Assembly (NCBI GenBank): GCA_038496675.1
Contig: CM076653.1
Span: 9,868,407-9,932,406 of the forward strand
DNA: 64,000 bases
Source: Rachycentron canadum
Taxonomy: Eukaryota; Chordata; Actinopteri; Carangiformes; Rachycentridae
Reading direction: 5' to 3'
Position 1 is the first letter of the stretch. Every line of letters starts with the position of its first letter. The notes under the pieces are model-generated. The model ran no database searches and was not told the DNA's origin. It saw only the letters and a list, made by a program, of their open reading frames with translations. The position numbers were made by a program, and so were the translations under genes. Below, in pieces: positions 1 through 13,698 of this stretch.

Positions 1-808
1 ATTGCAGGTGCAAATGAAATACCTGGAACAACAATCAAAAATAGACTCTGCCTAACATAGAAACAAAGCCACTGTGTTTACTGTCCAAAGACAAACTGGG
101 GGAAAGACCGAGTCACCCAACTGTTGGTGCCACAAGAAGGTTGAATTATGAACAGACAAGATAAGCAGCTGGAGGCCGAATATAAACCCAAACACCCCTC
201 ACTTAACCTACAATCACCCTTATGTCCGTCACTCAGGTGATGGAAGCGATATTTGACTGCGATAAAAACACACAGACACAGAAGGTGATGTCATATGGAT
301 AAAATGTCCATATGGGAGATTCACAAAAGCAGCGCTGTGGCTTTAATGCCAGCCATGCCTGGCCGTCTGTGCGGCATGAGAAACAGCGCCTGTGTCACTG
401 TCAAACAACTACCTGTCGAGGCCCGGTGGCCTGCACTGACACATGTGGAGCGACAGGGTGAGAGCGAGGGAATAAAGGAGAAACAGCGAGGGAGCGAGCA
501 GCCGATCAGCTGAAAGTTAAACTAAAGAGGAATGGCGGGAGGAGCAGGGAGGGTTGCGTGGAGGCCGATCCTCCAATGAAAGCTTCATGCGGCTTGTCAT
601 GGGGCATCAGTCCCCAGCATCAACCCCCCCTCCGCCCCCTCCCTGCCCCTGCAAAAACCTCAGTCCCATTCTAAATAATTCACTCCGCAGCCATTCCCTT
701 CCACCTGAGGGGCTTGTCTCCTGGCGTCACCAGCGGGACGATTTAACAGCTCCCGAAAGGTCAGGGTTTTTTTTATGTCCCAGCCACCCTCCATCCACCC
801 ACCTACCT

Positions 809-836
809 ACACACACACACACACACACACACACAC
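809..836. repeat. CA microsatellite
   Basis: An AC dinucleotide run, followed by an acaaac-type variant run to about 862. Confidence 0.95.
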
Positions 837-1018
837 TCAAACACAAACACAAACACAAACACACACAGAATAATCCCTGCCAACAGTTTGATCTGAGAGT
901 CGTGCTCAGCGGTGCCCCCTCTGGGCTAATGCACTCCTGTGTTTACCTCTAAATACGCCGTTCTCTTGATCTGACAACTTAGGCGGCTCACCTTGAGGGC
1001 ACCTTCAGCAAGGGCATC

Positions 1019-1022
<4 letters not shown>

Positions 1023-1066
<44 letters not shown>
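1023..1066. repeat. CA microsatellite
   Basis: An uninterrupted AC run of about 22 units. Confidence 0.95.
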
Positions 1067-1067
<1 letters not shown>

Positions 1068-1577
1068 ATGCCAACGCACATCAATAAACAGGCACCGACA
1101 GACACAAATGGTCATGAGCACACAAAGACACACTCCCCACACAGACTAAGTGCCTTCCCAGCTTTAGACTATAACCTTTTTTTAACCACAAACACCAAAC
1201 TGATTGATTTTTATTTAGGGATTAATGGAGTGTTCGTCGTAGCGAGATTGGGCTTTGAATTGATCATCTATCCCCCTCATGGTCTTATAAGCATCTAAAC
1301 ATGCAGCAGTGTTTGGTCACAAAACATCTAGGTCTTTTTTTTTTGGGTTGATTATGTTACGATTGAACAATTTTTTCCTCTTTCTTCCACTCCCTCACTG
1401 TCCCTTGTGCGAATTACAATTTTCTTTTGTTCCCGCAGCTTTCCCAAAAATCACTAAACATATATTTAGTTTTTGATCGTACAGTATCGCTGCTATAGAT
1501 TTTAACAAGCTTTGAAGGCTCAACAGCTCCTGAAATACAAAGGAAACCAAGAACTGAATCATATCAGGAACAAAAAA

Positions 1578-1598
1578 AAAATATATATATATATATAA
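1578..1598. repeat. AT microsatellite after an A run
   Basis: A short poly-A run followed by about ten AT units. Confidence 0.9.
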
Positions 1599-2108
1599 TA
1601 AAGCCTCATGGACAGCTTCACAGGGCTCTGTGTTTATACCAGTCATGATCTATCCAGTGAAGTCTCATAAGGGATCACTGGCAGCAACGTCTGGAGATCC
1701 TCACTGACTCGTCATGTTTCAGGGCCCGACACTGGTTGTAACATCCACTTTATCCCCGGGTACAAACACATCATCACTGCAGGAAACCTAAAAACATACT
1801 GCGCCTCACCTGCATTCATGAGGAGAAAAAATGTTTTATGCTTGTTTATCTTGATTTTGGATGAGTCCTGTCCCGTGATGCTGATCATGATTTTTACATT
1901 CAATGTAAGAGAAACATCATTGTTCAAATATTCAAAATGTCAACTATTTAGGAACTTGAAAACATCCTTATCTCTTATTTACCTTATTTTTAAAGTAAAA
2001 CCACAAAAATTTTGTTAAATATGTCGAACCTGTCATGTGATTTTTTGATATTTAAACATACTTCACAGTTGCACAGTTTTAATACTTTCCATGTTCACCA
2101 CCACAGTT

Positions 2109-2420
2109 TAAAGGAGCTATTTGTAAATTTTGCCATTGCTACATAGCTAATATTAGCATGAACAGCTGTTTACCAGTCTTGCCAAGAGCTCCAGCCTTTG
2201 TTACGTTTTGAAAACCAGAGGTTGTAATTCACCATCTGAGCAGCACCACTTCTTCTTCACGGCAGCCTGGACGCTACAGAAGCTCAAGAGATGGACTGAA
2301 GCTAGCGGGTTAGCATGCTAACTTTAGTAGATGAAAGTGAGGAAACAACAGTTAACAGTGGAGTTGCTTTCCACCTCTGGAGACAAGGCTTTGGTGAGTA
2401 AAGAAGCTAAGTTTGATGCA
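2109..2420 (+). repeat. Dispersed repeat remnant, copy 1
   Basis: The start, ttaaaggagctatttgtaaa then agcatgaacagctgtttac, is shared with 57313-57480. It includes AGC/TAGC-rich sequence. Confidence 0.5.
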
Positions 2421-2499
2421 GAACAGGCAAAGTTTCCCCTAGACTGATAAGTAAAGAGCCGTTAATGCTAAGATAGCTAGCGATGTAGCAATAGCATAA

Positions 2500-2800
2500 G
2501 GTACAAATAAAACTTAAAGCAGATGGGAATGACAGGATTGGCTACGTATCACTTTTCTAAAAGAAAAGTCAGGAAATAACCACAGTTGTTAGCATTTGCT
2601 CTTTTCAGGCCCATGAATGTCTGTTTGCTCCAATCCATCCAGAAGATCTAGAGGGATGGTTGTGGCAGATGAAAAGTCGGGGGGTAATCACAATTACTAA
2701 GATTCCTTCTCTGTCCTGAATGAAAGCACTAAAATTTATGGCCATCTGTCCAATCTGATATTTCAGTCTTGTCTTGCTTTGACCAAACAACTGACATTGC
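2500..2800 (+). repeat. Old fish repeat, plus orientation
   Basis: The pieces aaaagtcaggaaataac, gttgttagc, cccatgaatgtctgtttgct and ccaatccatccagaag recur here in a partly doubled form (a second aaaagtcggggggtaatcac follows). It resembles a common fish repeat that also occurs inverted near 38800. Confidence 0.5.
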
Positions 2801-3705
2801 GATTTCCAGAAGTCATGTCGCTGACATGGCTACAGAAAACACAGAAGGTCTGAAAAATTAGGAAAACAAGAAAGAAAAAGAGCAATAATGAATAGCACCT
2901 CTAAGCGGCTCACACCGTGTCACCACCACAGAGCAGCTGACTCATTCTGTTTCATTCATTCATATTCTCCCATTGACGGGCTTCCTTTTGACGTAAATGG
3001 ATTCAGGGGTATGCCCAACACCCCCCTCAGTCTGCTCCTATTAACTGAGCCTGTCCACTGGTGCCTGCACAGACCATTAATACACAAGTGACAGTTCCAA
3101 ACAGTGACATGATTGTACCTCTTCTTTGCAAACAAAACCTGCTGGCTATGATTCACCTTGTCATCGGTGAAATATTCATGCACTCGGGAAAAGTTTGGCC
3201 AAAAGTTTCGTCTTAGTTCTATCTGATTGGAGCAAGGACACAGACTGTCCAACCGATTCAATTTAAAGTATTATTGCTCTATAGCACAAACCAACCACGA
3301 TCAACAGTATTTGCAGGGCAGAGAAAGTGCCGTTGGTGACTCACCAATTATTTCACCATGTGTCAACGTTTCTGACATGGAAGGTTTGCGTTTGTGAGGC
3401 TACAGAAACACTAGCCGGTCTCTTAGAGTGTACCTTAGCTAAATGCTAACATCAGCATGGCATGGTCACAAAGACAATGTTCACATGATCATATTTAGGA
3501 GGTCGTGTTTATATATTCCACCATATTAGTTATATATGAGTTATGGCACCGGAGTCATCAGGAATCATATGTGCTAAAGTTTGTGCCCATCCGTTGCCAT
3601 CCACCATTGTTGAGACTTAAAAACATATATTCTCAGTTCATGCTGCGGAGACTGCAACAACAGTCTCAATAACAGTGACACCTGTTCTTATGCTATCGAG
3701 GCTAC

Positions 3706-3901
3706 CTTGAACTGCAAACATGAGCTCTTTGGGGTCGACCACTGGTGTCCTCTTGTCCTGGCCCTTTTTTCCTCCCTTTCTGTTTCCCCTCCTCTTCTTG
3801 CTCTCGCCCCAGAGGTTGGAACCGCCGTGCATGCTGGGAATATTGAGAATGGCAATGCCTTCCAGGGAGATGCTGCTGAGGTCCAGGGTGACACCATCAC
3901 A
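3706..3901 (-). CDS. dgkb: dgkb coding exon 21, accessory domain
   Basis: The exon encodes residues 623-687 plus one base: [20 protein letters not shown], then [20 protein letters not shown], a lysine/glycine-rich run, and [24 protein letters not shown] is typical of beta. The donor (gtagcc) is weak. The next exon, which should start [20 protein letters not shown], was not found between 1 and 3705. Confidence 0.95.
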
Positions 3902-6900
3902 CTTTTAGAAAGGAGGAAATAAACAGAGGGAAAAGACAGTCATAGGGTTAAGTCAGCTAAAATGAATTTAAGATGTGTGATTCAACAGGTCACATAAAAG
4001 TTTGCTTTAAATTTGTAAGATAGGATCTGCTGAAAACAACAAATTGTATCTATTGCAAATTTATTTATGCACTTCTTTTACTTGCTTATTATCCATGAAG
4101 GCTGAAGTTCAGAGTAATTCGGGCAGAAATATTTTTATCAGCTGAGTGAAACTTAAATTATAAGAGAACCCATTGTGTCTTTCACTTAAAATTGCTGAAT
4201 AAAAAATTCAACCAATGGACTTGAGCGTTGAAAATCAGCGTGTAGTGCTGAGCGGCTAACCACTTCCAATTCACCTGATGAACAAGCATATATCAGATAA
4301 ATATGCATTTGAACTAACCACTGCGTTCAGCTGTGAAACAGTTCTGTAATTCACAGATTATCTGGTTAGTAGCACTAACTCATATCCTACCCAGCCTAAA
4401 TTAGCGAGCTGGGTAATTCACCTGAGCTTTGAGCCAATGAAAAGCCTGTAAAAAGTTTTGAAATCAGCTGGTCCAGTCGAGAGGCAGTTGAGCTACAGTG
4501 ATGGTGACCTCCTGTTTCAGTTGATTGTCCTTTTGTTTCTGCGCCTTTGTCTGGATCTGTCTCTCTGTCTGAGCCGGGACCCATGTGTCCATCTGAGCCT
4601 GAGCCTGAAAATGTCTCTCCAGCTTAGCCTTGGCTTCAAATAGTCTCTGAGAGTAGGAGTCCAACCCTCAGCCTAAACATTTCCCTTTGTCTGAGCCTGA
4701 ACCTGATCCCCTCTCATTGTCCGGGCCTCAGTGTGAGCTTGTTTTTTTGTATCGGTCTAAACCTGTCCATTTCAACCTGAGCCTGTTTTTAAACCACCAT
4801 TACTGTCAATTTGATCCGATTACGCTGAAAGGAGTCCACCAGAATCATCAGGCCAGGGATAACAGAGCTCCATACCTGCTCTACTCCATTAGGTACTTAT
4901 TCCACACTAATTAATAAAGACCTCTGCACTGTGTGGATAGCTCTGAGAAGGGCGAAGATGAATTGTATGGACACCATCTTCATTATCACTCAATATCACA
5001 CACAGCAGGGTCATGTAGGGCTAATTACCTGTGTGTTGAACTGAGGTTCAGTGAGAAGCGGGTGGTGAGATGCACAGATAGCCTTCACACGTCAACACTT
5101 TGTCTGGATGAATTTGAAACTAGAACAAATTTAGGCTATTTATGGAACAATGGTTGAACAGACCGTTAATCTTAACCTGACTATAATGAAAATAATGATG
5201 ATAACATGAAGAACGTGTGCCTGCATAGGATACAGGTAATGGAGTTGATTTAGGGATAATGCACAAAAGCAGTGTCAAAAACATGTCCTTTTGTTTCTTT
5301 TCTGCCTCCATAAGCTGAAAACACATGGTTTGATTTACCTCAACCTCCAGAAAGTCGTGGAGCTTCTTACATGTGGCCGAAAAGGTCTCCGAAGTGCCAA
5401 ACTCAAAGTACCACAGCTTATTCTTTGTTCTGAAAGAGACAAGACAACAGGAACTGCAAAGGGACCAAGAAACGAGGAAACATAGGAGTGTTTTCCCCAC
5501 ATCAAACTCTGCAGCTTGTACAGTCACAGCATCTCGTCTTCTCCTCCCCTATAACCTGCGCTTATGACAAAGAGAAAGAAACAGCAGAACGCTTTGCAAA
5601 GGTGTATTTGTGTTTGAAGAGGGATCTTATAAACTGCACAGGAAATACGCTTCTAATGTTTACTGCTGACCAAAATCCCACAGTCATTAATCTCCAAAGA
5701 ATACATAATGTGCATCATTAATCACATATTGAAGCAGATGATGTATCGAAAGTAAGTTAAGGAGGCACCTGAGGGAGCACATGGGGTGACTATTGGGTAC
5801 CCATGCCCAACATTAAGGCCCTGTGAGGGGGTGTAAAAGGGTAATCTACCTGCCCCTGCAATTAACAGAGGACTAGGGTGCTGCTCCCTGGGCTTCCTAC
5901 TGCACACACTCCCATTACTAAGGCTGATGATCAATGACCTCGCAGGAGTGAGTCACCATCTGTCCTAAGGCTGCTTATATTCTCAACGCTGCAAGAATAA
6001 AATGTCATTGTACTCTTTTCTGTTATATTTTATTTTTATGAGTGAAGCTTGACATAACACAGCAGCGTGAGTTGTCTCTGTAGTCACGCTAATCATGCAA
6101 ATATATGTCAATCAAATCAAAATTCAAAGAAAACTCTGTGAAATTGAAGATGAAATCATATTCAACACACATTTATTTGAATGTCAGTCACCTGCACAAG
6201 CTGAGGCCGGTCACGGTGGATAGAGACCGGACGTTTTCAAATTCCCCTTTTACACGATTTGTTTTTAAACTACGCTGACAGCTCCCTCTCTCTTTTTAAT
6301 CAAACCTCAGTTTGATTAATCAAGAGTTAGAACTTCACTTCCTCCTTACTGCCAAAACAAGAGGCATCCAAACTGTGCATCAAAAGAAAATCTACATATC
6401 AGTCAGAATCTTTTAAGCAGGCAGTGTGAAAACAGTGTTTTTATCTTTTACTTCATCACCCTGCACCCACATGGAAATTAGACTTATGGTCACCTGTTCC
6501 CAGCCTTTTCCAACACATGACTTGAAAAGCTCAAAAATGATGGCGTCTCACATCCAACCCTGTAACAATATGGAGGCCAAGTAATATGTTTTCAGAGCAT
6601 GTTTTATTTTCTTATGATTGAACATTCAGGGCTGATCTGAAAGCAGGTGAAACGATTCACCACTTGACAGGTAGTTTGTCTCACATAACATGAGACACGA
6701 ATACATGAACATCGACTGGATATAAAAATGGACGTAGACTCCAGGGCTGAAAGTGAAGCCAATGCTGAAGAGCTTTAAACCTGCATCCTATCTCTGACCA
6801 TCAGGGGGCGACTCCACTGGTTGTGAAAAGAAGTCAGATTGTATTGAAGTCTATGGGAAAATGTCCCTACTTCTCCCTTGATTTATTAGCTCAGTAAAAG

Positions 6901-9900
6901 CATTCCTAATGAGTTTATGGTCTCAGTCTCTAGTTTCAAGTCTTCAATACAACATGATGTTCATTTTTTAAATGATGGTCCATTTAGAGGAAAGATCCAA
7001 TAAAACAGGATGTGCATTAGGGCGTGGCTACCGTATGATTGACAGACTGTACCACACACAGCGACCTGACTGTCAATCAGGTGAGAGCACAGAGGAGGTC
7101 AGATCCACCCCTCACTCCTCCTCAGCTCCACCTTCTCCTCCAAATATGGTTTCTTGTGGTTTCAAAAAAACAAGAAACAATTTACAAACTAGAGGTTTCA
7201 AAACAGCAGCTAACAAACCAATGGGTGGTCTCACAGTGGGTTGACACTTGAACACGAAATGAAGCCGCCAGCCTTAGCTATTCCTGACCATAGGCACAAC
7301 ATTTCAAGCATACGGTGCGATGCCGATGTAAAAAACACGTTTACACTTCAACATCTAAGCAGGTTTTTAAAATTGCTTATGCAGTGTACTGAATTAGATC
7401 CCGTGTAAGAGCATGATTTATTTCTAAAGGGCCGTGTTCGTTACACATAGTGTATAGCAACACTGCAGCTACAGAGCTTTGCAAGAAGTCAGGACTAACT
7501 TTTTCCACTTGCCCCTGGTCTGAGGTGAATTACTCAATGGAACATGTTTCTTCTTGACTCTTTGTGGCAAATATCCAAACCTCCTCTCCGTAAAAACAGA
7601 CTGCAGCGAGCCTCACTGAAGGTGGGAAACAAGTTATGTTTACTTGGAAATTATTAAGTGATGATAAAGTCTGTATGCTCATTTCTCAAGAAAAAAAAAC
7701 AGGGTTAGTTAGGTTAATTCTATACTGACGCACAGATCCCAGATGGCTTTCGGAGAAACAACAGACAACAACACACAATTCATCTCAAAGCTTCAAGGAC
7801 AGACAGTGCTACAACAGTGCTGACATGCAGAACTGAAAACGGTAAAAAATGGCCTTCTCTTAGCTGGAATCAAAGCACTACAAGAGGGACGTATTAGTAT
7901 AAGCAGAGTAACAATCACTGAATTATTGATTTCCTCATTAGGACTTTTGTCAGGACCATTTAGCCACTTTATAAATGAGCTTTCATTAGGGTACTTGCAA
8001 GGTAGCTCAACTCGCAGCTGATTTATAATGTGCAACATGGTCAATAGCAGAGGGGTGGGAGCAGAGGGAGGTGGGAAGAGGCAGGAGGGCGACGGGGCCA
8101 TGCTGAGAGGCTTTTCCACAGCAACACATCCCTACAGCTCCTCATGCTCAGTAGTCACGAGGGAAAACCCCGGAGAACACATGAACCTGTAGACCTGGGC
8201 AATTTTGCAAACAAACAAATGATGGTGGCTACTTTGAAACGCATATTCAAAACTAGTGGTTGGTGACTGATGGAGAGAATGGAGTCAGATATAAGGAAGG
8301 TTTTAGATCCTTTGACTCTTTGTTGTTGCTTTGTTGAAGCCGGTTGTGGTGCATTCAAGAGCCTTTGATGTCTGAAGCTGTGTTTGGACTGAACACACAG
8401 AGTTTTAGAGGTGACAAAGCTCCATGCAAAGTCAATGTAAAGACATGAGTGGATGTGAAAAGGTTTTTATTTTAACTTTTAACACTTAACCAATTTTTAA
8501 ATATCTTTAAATCCCCTAATAGATGGAGCTCTTTGGATCTGAAGACTATGAGTTTGAAAATAATAATTTTGGGGTGTGCAGACCTGGAGGGAAGTGAATT
8601 CACCAGACCGCTCCTCATCTGCTTGGGGCTAGCAGCTTGAAGCTACATTAGCCGCTACTAGCAAACCAGAATCTCCAACAGAGCTGCTGATGGTCTAGTT
8701 GCATTTTGGGTAAAGTTGGTGCCACGTTTTGAGGACAGAATAAAAAAGAGGGTATGCCTTGTTCTGTTGTAATTTCATAATTTTTTTAAAAACTGTCCAA
8801 CACGAGGGCCTGGGGCCTTTCTGTGTGGAGCATGTTCTCCCTGTGGCTGTGTGGGTTCCCTCTGGATACTCCAGCTTCCTCCCACAGTCCAGAGACATGT
8901 ACATTAAGTTAATTGGTGACTCTGAATTACCCGTAGACGTGAGTGTGAGCATGAATGGTTGTTTGTCTCTATATTTCGGCCCTGTGATGGACTGGTGGCT
9001 TGTCCAGGTTGTTACCCGCCCTCGCCCATTGTCAGCTGGGATTGGCTCCACCCCCCGCGACCCTGACGGATAAGATGTATAGATAATGGATGGATGGATG
9101 GATGGATGGATGGATGGATGGATGGATGGATGGATGGATGGATGGATGGATGGATGGATCGAAGTCTAACATGAGTCCGACAGCGTTGAAATGCTAAATT
9201 GGTTTAGCTTGTTTAAGGCACATTGGCTTATGTCAATGGGCTCAGGTAAAAAAAAAAAAACTGCTGTATCTGCGTTGCTGCATCATCTTGGCCTCTTAAA
9301 CAGTTATGCTCCAGTGATTCTCATCAAATTTTACAGCATGACTAGAGAACCATCTTAAACAGAGAGCTATGGGTTTCTTTTCACAGTACAGCCGAACTCA
9401 TCTCTGAGACTGACGCACCTCTAAAAAACAGATACAGTAAGAGACAACTGTCGATTCGCACCACTTAACCTAACAAGCGCACCATGGCAACAAATCACCT
9501 CATGTCCCCGTTCATTAGGTAATTAGGAGCATCTCATTGGCTGGATTGGATTGTCGTTTGTTATCTGCTGATGCTAAACACTGGACTCATCTGACAGACA
9601 GACAACGAGCAGCGTCTTCAACAGTGGCAAGCTTGCCCCAGGATTAATAGGGAGTCCATTTGAGTAAGATGATACTTTCACTGTAGATTAGGAGGACCTT
9701 ACTTTATAGTAAGAGCAATAAAAGTGAACATAAAGTGTTCATTTCCTTAAACTGTTGGCCGACTTTAAGCTCCTCCATCCTTCCAGGACATGTTAGAAGT
9801 CCATTCATTATGTTTCCTGTGGGAGCGATTTGTGTTTTTAGTAAAAAAAAAAAAAAAAAACAACAGGGTCCTGTACACAGCAGCTTGTTATGTGGCCACA

Positions 9901-11615
9901 AGAGTTCAGCTGTGACTGTACCTGCAGTGTATCAATGCAAAGTGCACTGCAATAATAATTTAGCGGTGAGCATGTGAGATCAGCTGTAGTAGTCACAGCT
10001 GGCAGGCCAAAAGAAAACAGTGGCTCAGATTTCCAGAGCTGCTGAGGTGTCGTTTATTTGCACAAACAAATCATAATACAAAACTGAAAGAAGAGGACAA
10101 ATACAAATTGTGTGGCCAAGAGGAGAGGAAAAAAAAAACGCAGAGCTTTAGAAAAACAACACAAGCTGAGCGACAAGTGAGGAAGGAAGAACAGGAAGAC
10201 AAATGTAGCTCAAACAGCCCGAACAGCACAGCCATGTTCATCAAGCCTTCGCTGCCTTGGTCACCACATTAAAGGATGTCAGAGGCGATAAGCTTCAGTG
10301 TAGCATCGCTGTCCTGAGGCCACAGCACCTTTAGATGCACTTTCCACTGGCCACACTGAACGGGAGGCACAGCGGCCATTGATTTTTCTCCCCCCTCTGA
10401 CACTTAATCTAACCCACAATGATCTACGACCTTATTTTCACACTAATTTCTTCTTGATCAGAGGTGATAAATATCGCATTGACATAACCAACTCTTTGTG
10501 CATTGCATCAATGCACTGTTTTGTTTAACATGACACCGCCTGGAGAGCTCCGACTCCGACTGGCAGTTTGAGAAATGACCCGGGTTGCATCGCCTTGCCT
10601 TCAGAGATGCAGCAAGCAGTTTGAAAAATGTATTTCTTTCTGTTTCACTGCAGTGATTCTAATGTGTTTTTTTTAAGTACGGATACCCCTGTAGAATATC
10701 CAACATCTTTGGGAACAAATACAGAAGCTGAACTACTACAATGACAGAAGTTGAATGATAACATTGACCCTTAACACAGTTTAACGTGATGAACCATGAG
10801 TTGATTTAAATCTCCACAGTTGGTCACGTTGGACAACTACTGCCATGTTTGAGGCACAGTCCCCAGAGTTTGTGCCATTTTGGACCTTGTGATCCCTGCA
10901 AAGTGGCTGAAAATAAAACTACTTAAACTTAAACGACTATTCCCAAACTTTTACATTTACATTGACTAATTTGGACGAGTTTATCCAAAGCAGCAAAGCT
11001 CCAGTCCCGTAGGAAACCTGGGTGTGAGTATTAAATACAACATCTATTTAGTTTTTACTTTTATGGCTAAGGAGACCAGGTAAAGACGTAAGTGCTAGTT
11101 AGGCATGTTAGGATGCTCTGAGAAGAGATGAGACTTAAAGAAATTCTTTAAGATAGTGAAGAACGCTCATGGTTCATGAACTACAAAGACAAAGAAACAT
11201 CTACATCATTGGTTTCAAATGTCTAAGTTGTGGAACAGTGTTCTGTGATGAACTAAACCCAGGGTTCACACTTGACCTTTTTCTGGATGCTTTTGAATTA
11301 AAGGAATTGATCCTCATTTTATGATTATCAAAGTAAATCTTTGAAATTATCATGGCATGATTTTTTTCTTTCATATCTCACAGCCCCACGACTGAACGCG
11401 TTCTTGTGTTCACTTGAGATTATGTGTTTATATGTGTGTGTGTGTATGTGTATGTGTGTGTGTGTGTGTTCTCCCACTGAGCAGGGGACAGGGCCACAGG
11501 TGAGATCCCTCTAAATTACACACAAGTGGTCATTAATTATAGATGACACTTTGGTCACATAAACGATTTCATCCTCAAATGAGGTCTGAGGGCGGCCGCT
11601 ACAGAGGTCCGCCAT

Positions 11616-11676
<61 letters not shown>

Positions 11677-13662
11677 TGTGTGTAATTTAGAGCGCCGTCA
11701 CCTGTGGCCCTGTTCCCAGCGCAGCAGGAAACACACACACATATACATGCAAGCGCACACATTAGCATGGGTGTGTTGATGGGAGCGTGTGTTGGTGAAT
11801 CCGGCGGCCCCATCCAGCACATCGCAGGGCTTTGATGAACATACTCATTATGCTAAAGAGTGCTCCATGCCTGGGCTTCCCTGTGCCTTCAGGAAAGGTT
11901 AACTCAGGATGGTTACACAGCACAGCGAGAGCCTGTGGGCGCACGGGGGCAGAGCTGCTCTGGAGGAGTGCGCTGACGGTGTTAGATGTCTCACGACCAA
12001 AAATAGATCTGGGTATGCAGAGCAAATATCATGGGAACATCAAGGTGCCATGATTGATGCCGCAGAATAAACACACAACGCAGGTGAAGCCACAGCAGCG
12101 TTTACGCTGCAGCTGAAAGGTCCCAAATCAGATGTTTCCCCTCACAGATACTATGATGTCTAAGATGATGAAGCAAAAATCTGCATTGATAGTTGATGAG
12201 GTTCAATAGAACTTTAATGAATCTGCTTCTCGGTTATCAAGCCAAATCAAATCAAGTTTTTTAAGTTAGGTGAGAATAAAAACTTTTGTTAGTTGAAATT
12301 TGCTGAGTGTCATTAAAACAGGCCTTTTCCTTAACTGGTTTGCATAACAACACATATAATCGCATCTTGCTCTGCAAAGTTAAATCTAAAATTGGTAATA
12401 TTAATTGTGACTTAGTGCAATAACCAGACACTTAATCACCTATAAACTGGACATTCTGCTGTGCTGAAGGGCTGCAGGCCTGTCACCACAGAGTCTGTCA
12501 TGCAGGTTAATGTCTCTGCATGAGACATGAAACGCCTTCAAGGACCTCAAGCCGTCCAGTTGCCTTTATGCAGCAGCTAAAAATGTATATTTTGTTCCTG
12601 GCTCGTGACATTTATTAACCCTGTCCTGAGTCGGTGTTGTATTGTGGTGATGGAAGAGGCTGTTTGCTCACTGGGGGGCTGTGCTGCAGCTGCTGCAGTA
12701 AAAATATTAAATAATACTTCATTCAGCAAACATCAATGAAACAAACATTGTGCTGATGTTTTTCATGCACAATGCACTTTTTGTAAAGTTACGTGAAGGC
12801 GAAACTCATCATTGCAACAGGTCACAGCGTAAAACCAGGGTCGCCAAGCACTCGTCCTCAGATTATCAAAAAAGACTCTTAACGTGTAGTAATGTAAAGA
12901 ATTCAACAAATGACTTGTCATCCCCTCCTTCATCAGGAGTAACCTCCTGAAAATCTTGCTTTTTTTTTTTTGTTGTTATTGTTGACTTTTGGAACGTGTT
13001 AGACAGCCCGCCATGTTTGGTGTTGCTGAGTCATAATGAGTTAGTTCACCTCATCAGCCTTTTATTTGTAGTGGCTGGTGCCAGTGATGTAGTTGTGAGT
13101 GAGAGGCAAAAGAAACTAAAGAAAGAATGTGGGAGGAAAACATTTGATAAGGGATTCTCTGGCTGCAGAGCGTGGTGGCCAATGTCAGCATTGCATCCGA
13201 TTATTCACAACGCCCGTGTTTCCCCGACCTACAATTTTAGTTGCCTACACCTACTCAAAATGTAACCGTGACATCATTAGCTCGGTTTTTGGGTGCCTCT
13301 ATTGGACAGTTGACAGTGGTGAGACTGGCAGGAAACAAGGGGAAAGAGACGGGTTGACATGGAACAAAAGACCAAAAGAGGGAGGGGTTGGGGGTAAAAT
13401 ACGAATTTGCTGTTTTTTTTTTTTTTGGACCTTTAAAAACTTTTTTTTTTTTTTTTTAAATGTTGCCGCAGCGCCACCTGTTGGCAGAATGTCACCAAAA
13501 GATGCAGGATTATGACATTTTATGTTACACATATATTTTGTTGAAGATCGGAAAAAAATTGTAAATTGGATACATTCATTAAAATAAAAATAAGCAGAGG
13601 TTGAAACTTGCCAACATATTAAGTTCTATTTATTTATTTTATATTTTGTTGATGAGAAAAAC

Positions 13663-13698
<36 letters not shown>

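Larger units (their letters stand above)
1..3705. other. Intron after dgkb exon 21, no exon found
   Basis: I found no coding exon here. The stretch holds two CA microsatellites, an AT run, old fish repeat remnants (about 2100-2420, 2500-2800 and 3420-3620) and otherwise unassigned AT-rich sequence. The missing DGK C-terminal exons should be farther left. Confidence 0.7.

Noticed and set aside
554..952. 132-codon plus-strand open frame
   Set aside because: Proline and His-Thr runs come from C-rich and CA repeats; there is no splice or homology support.
983..1020. A donor-like site after GCCCTTGCTGAAGGTGCC on the minus strand
   Set aside because: The encoded residues do not match the missing DGK C-terminus and no acceptor pairs with it sensibly.
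1..3705. The remaining C-terminal exons of dgkb
   Set aside because: I looked for the expected segments ([29 protein letters not shown]) on the minus strand and did not find them; they should lie left of the window.
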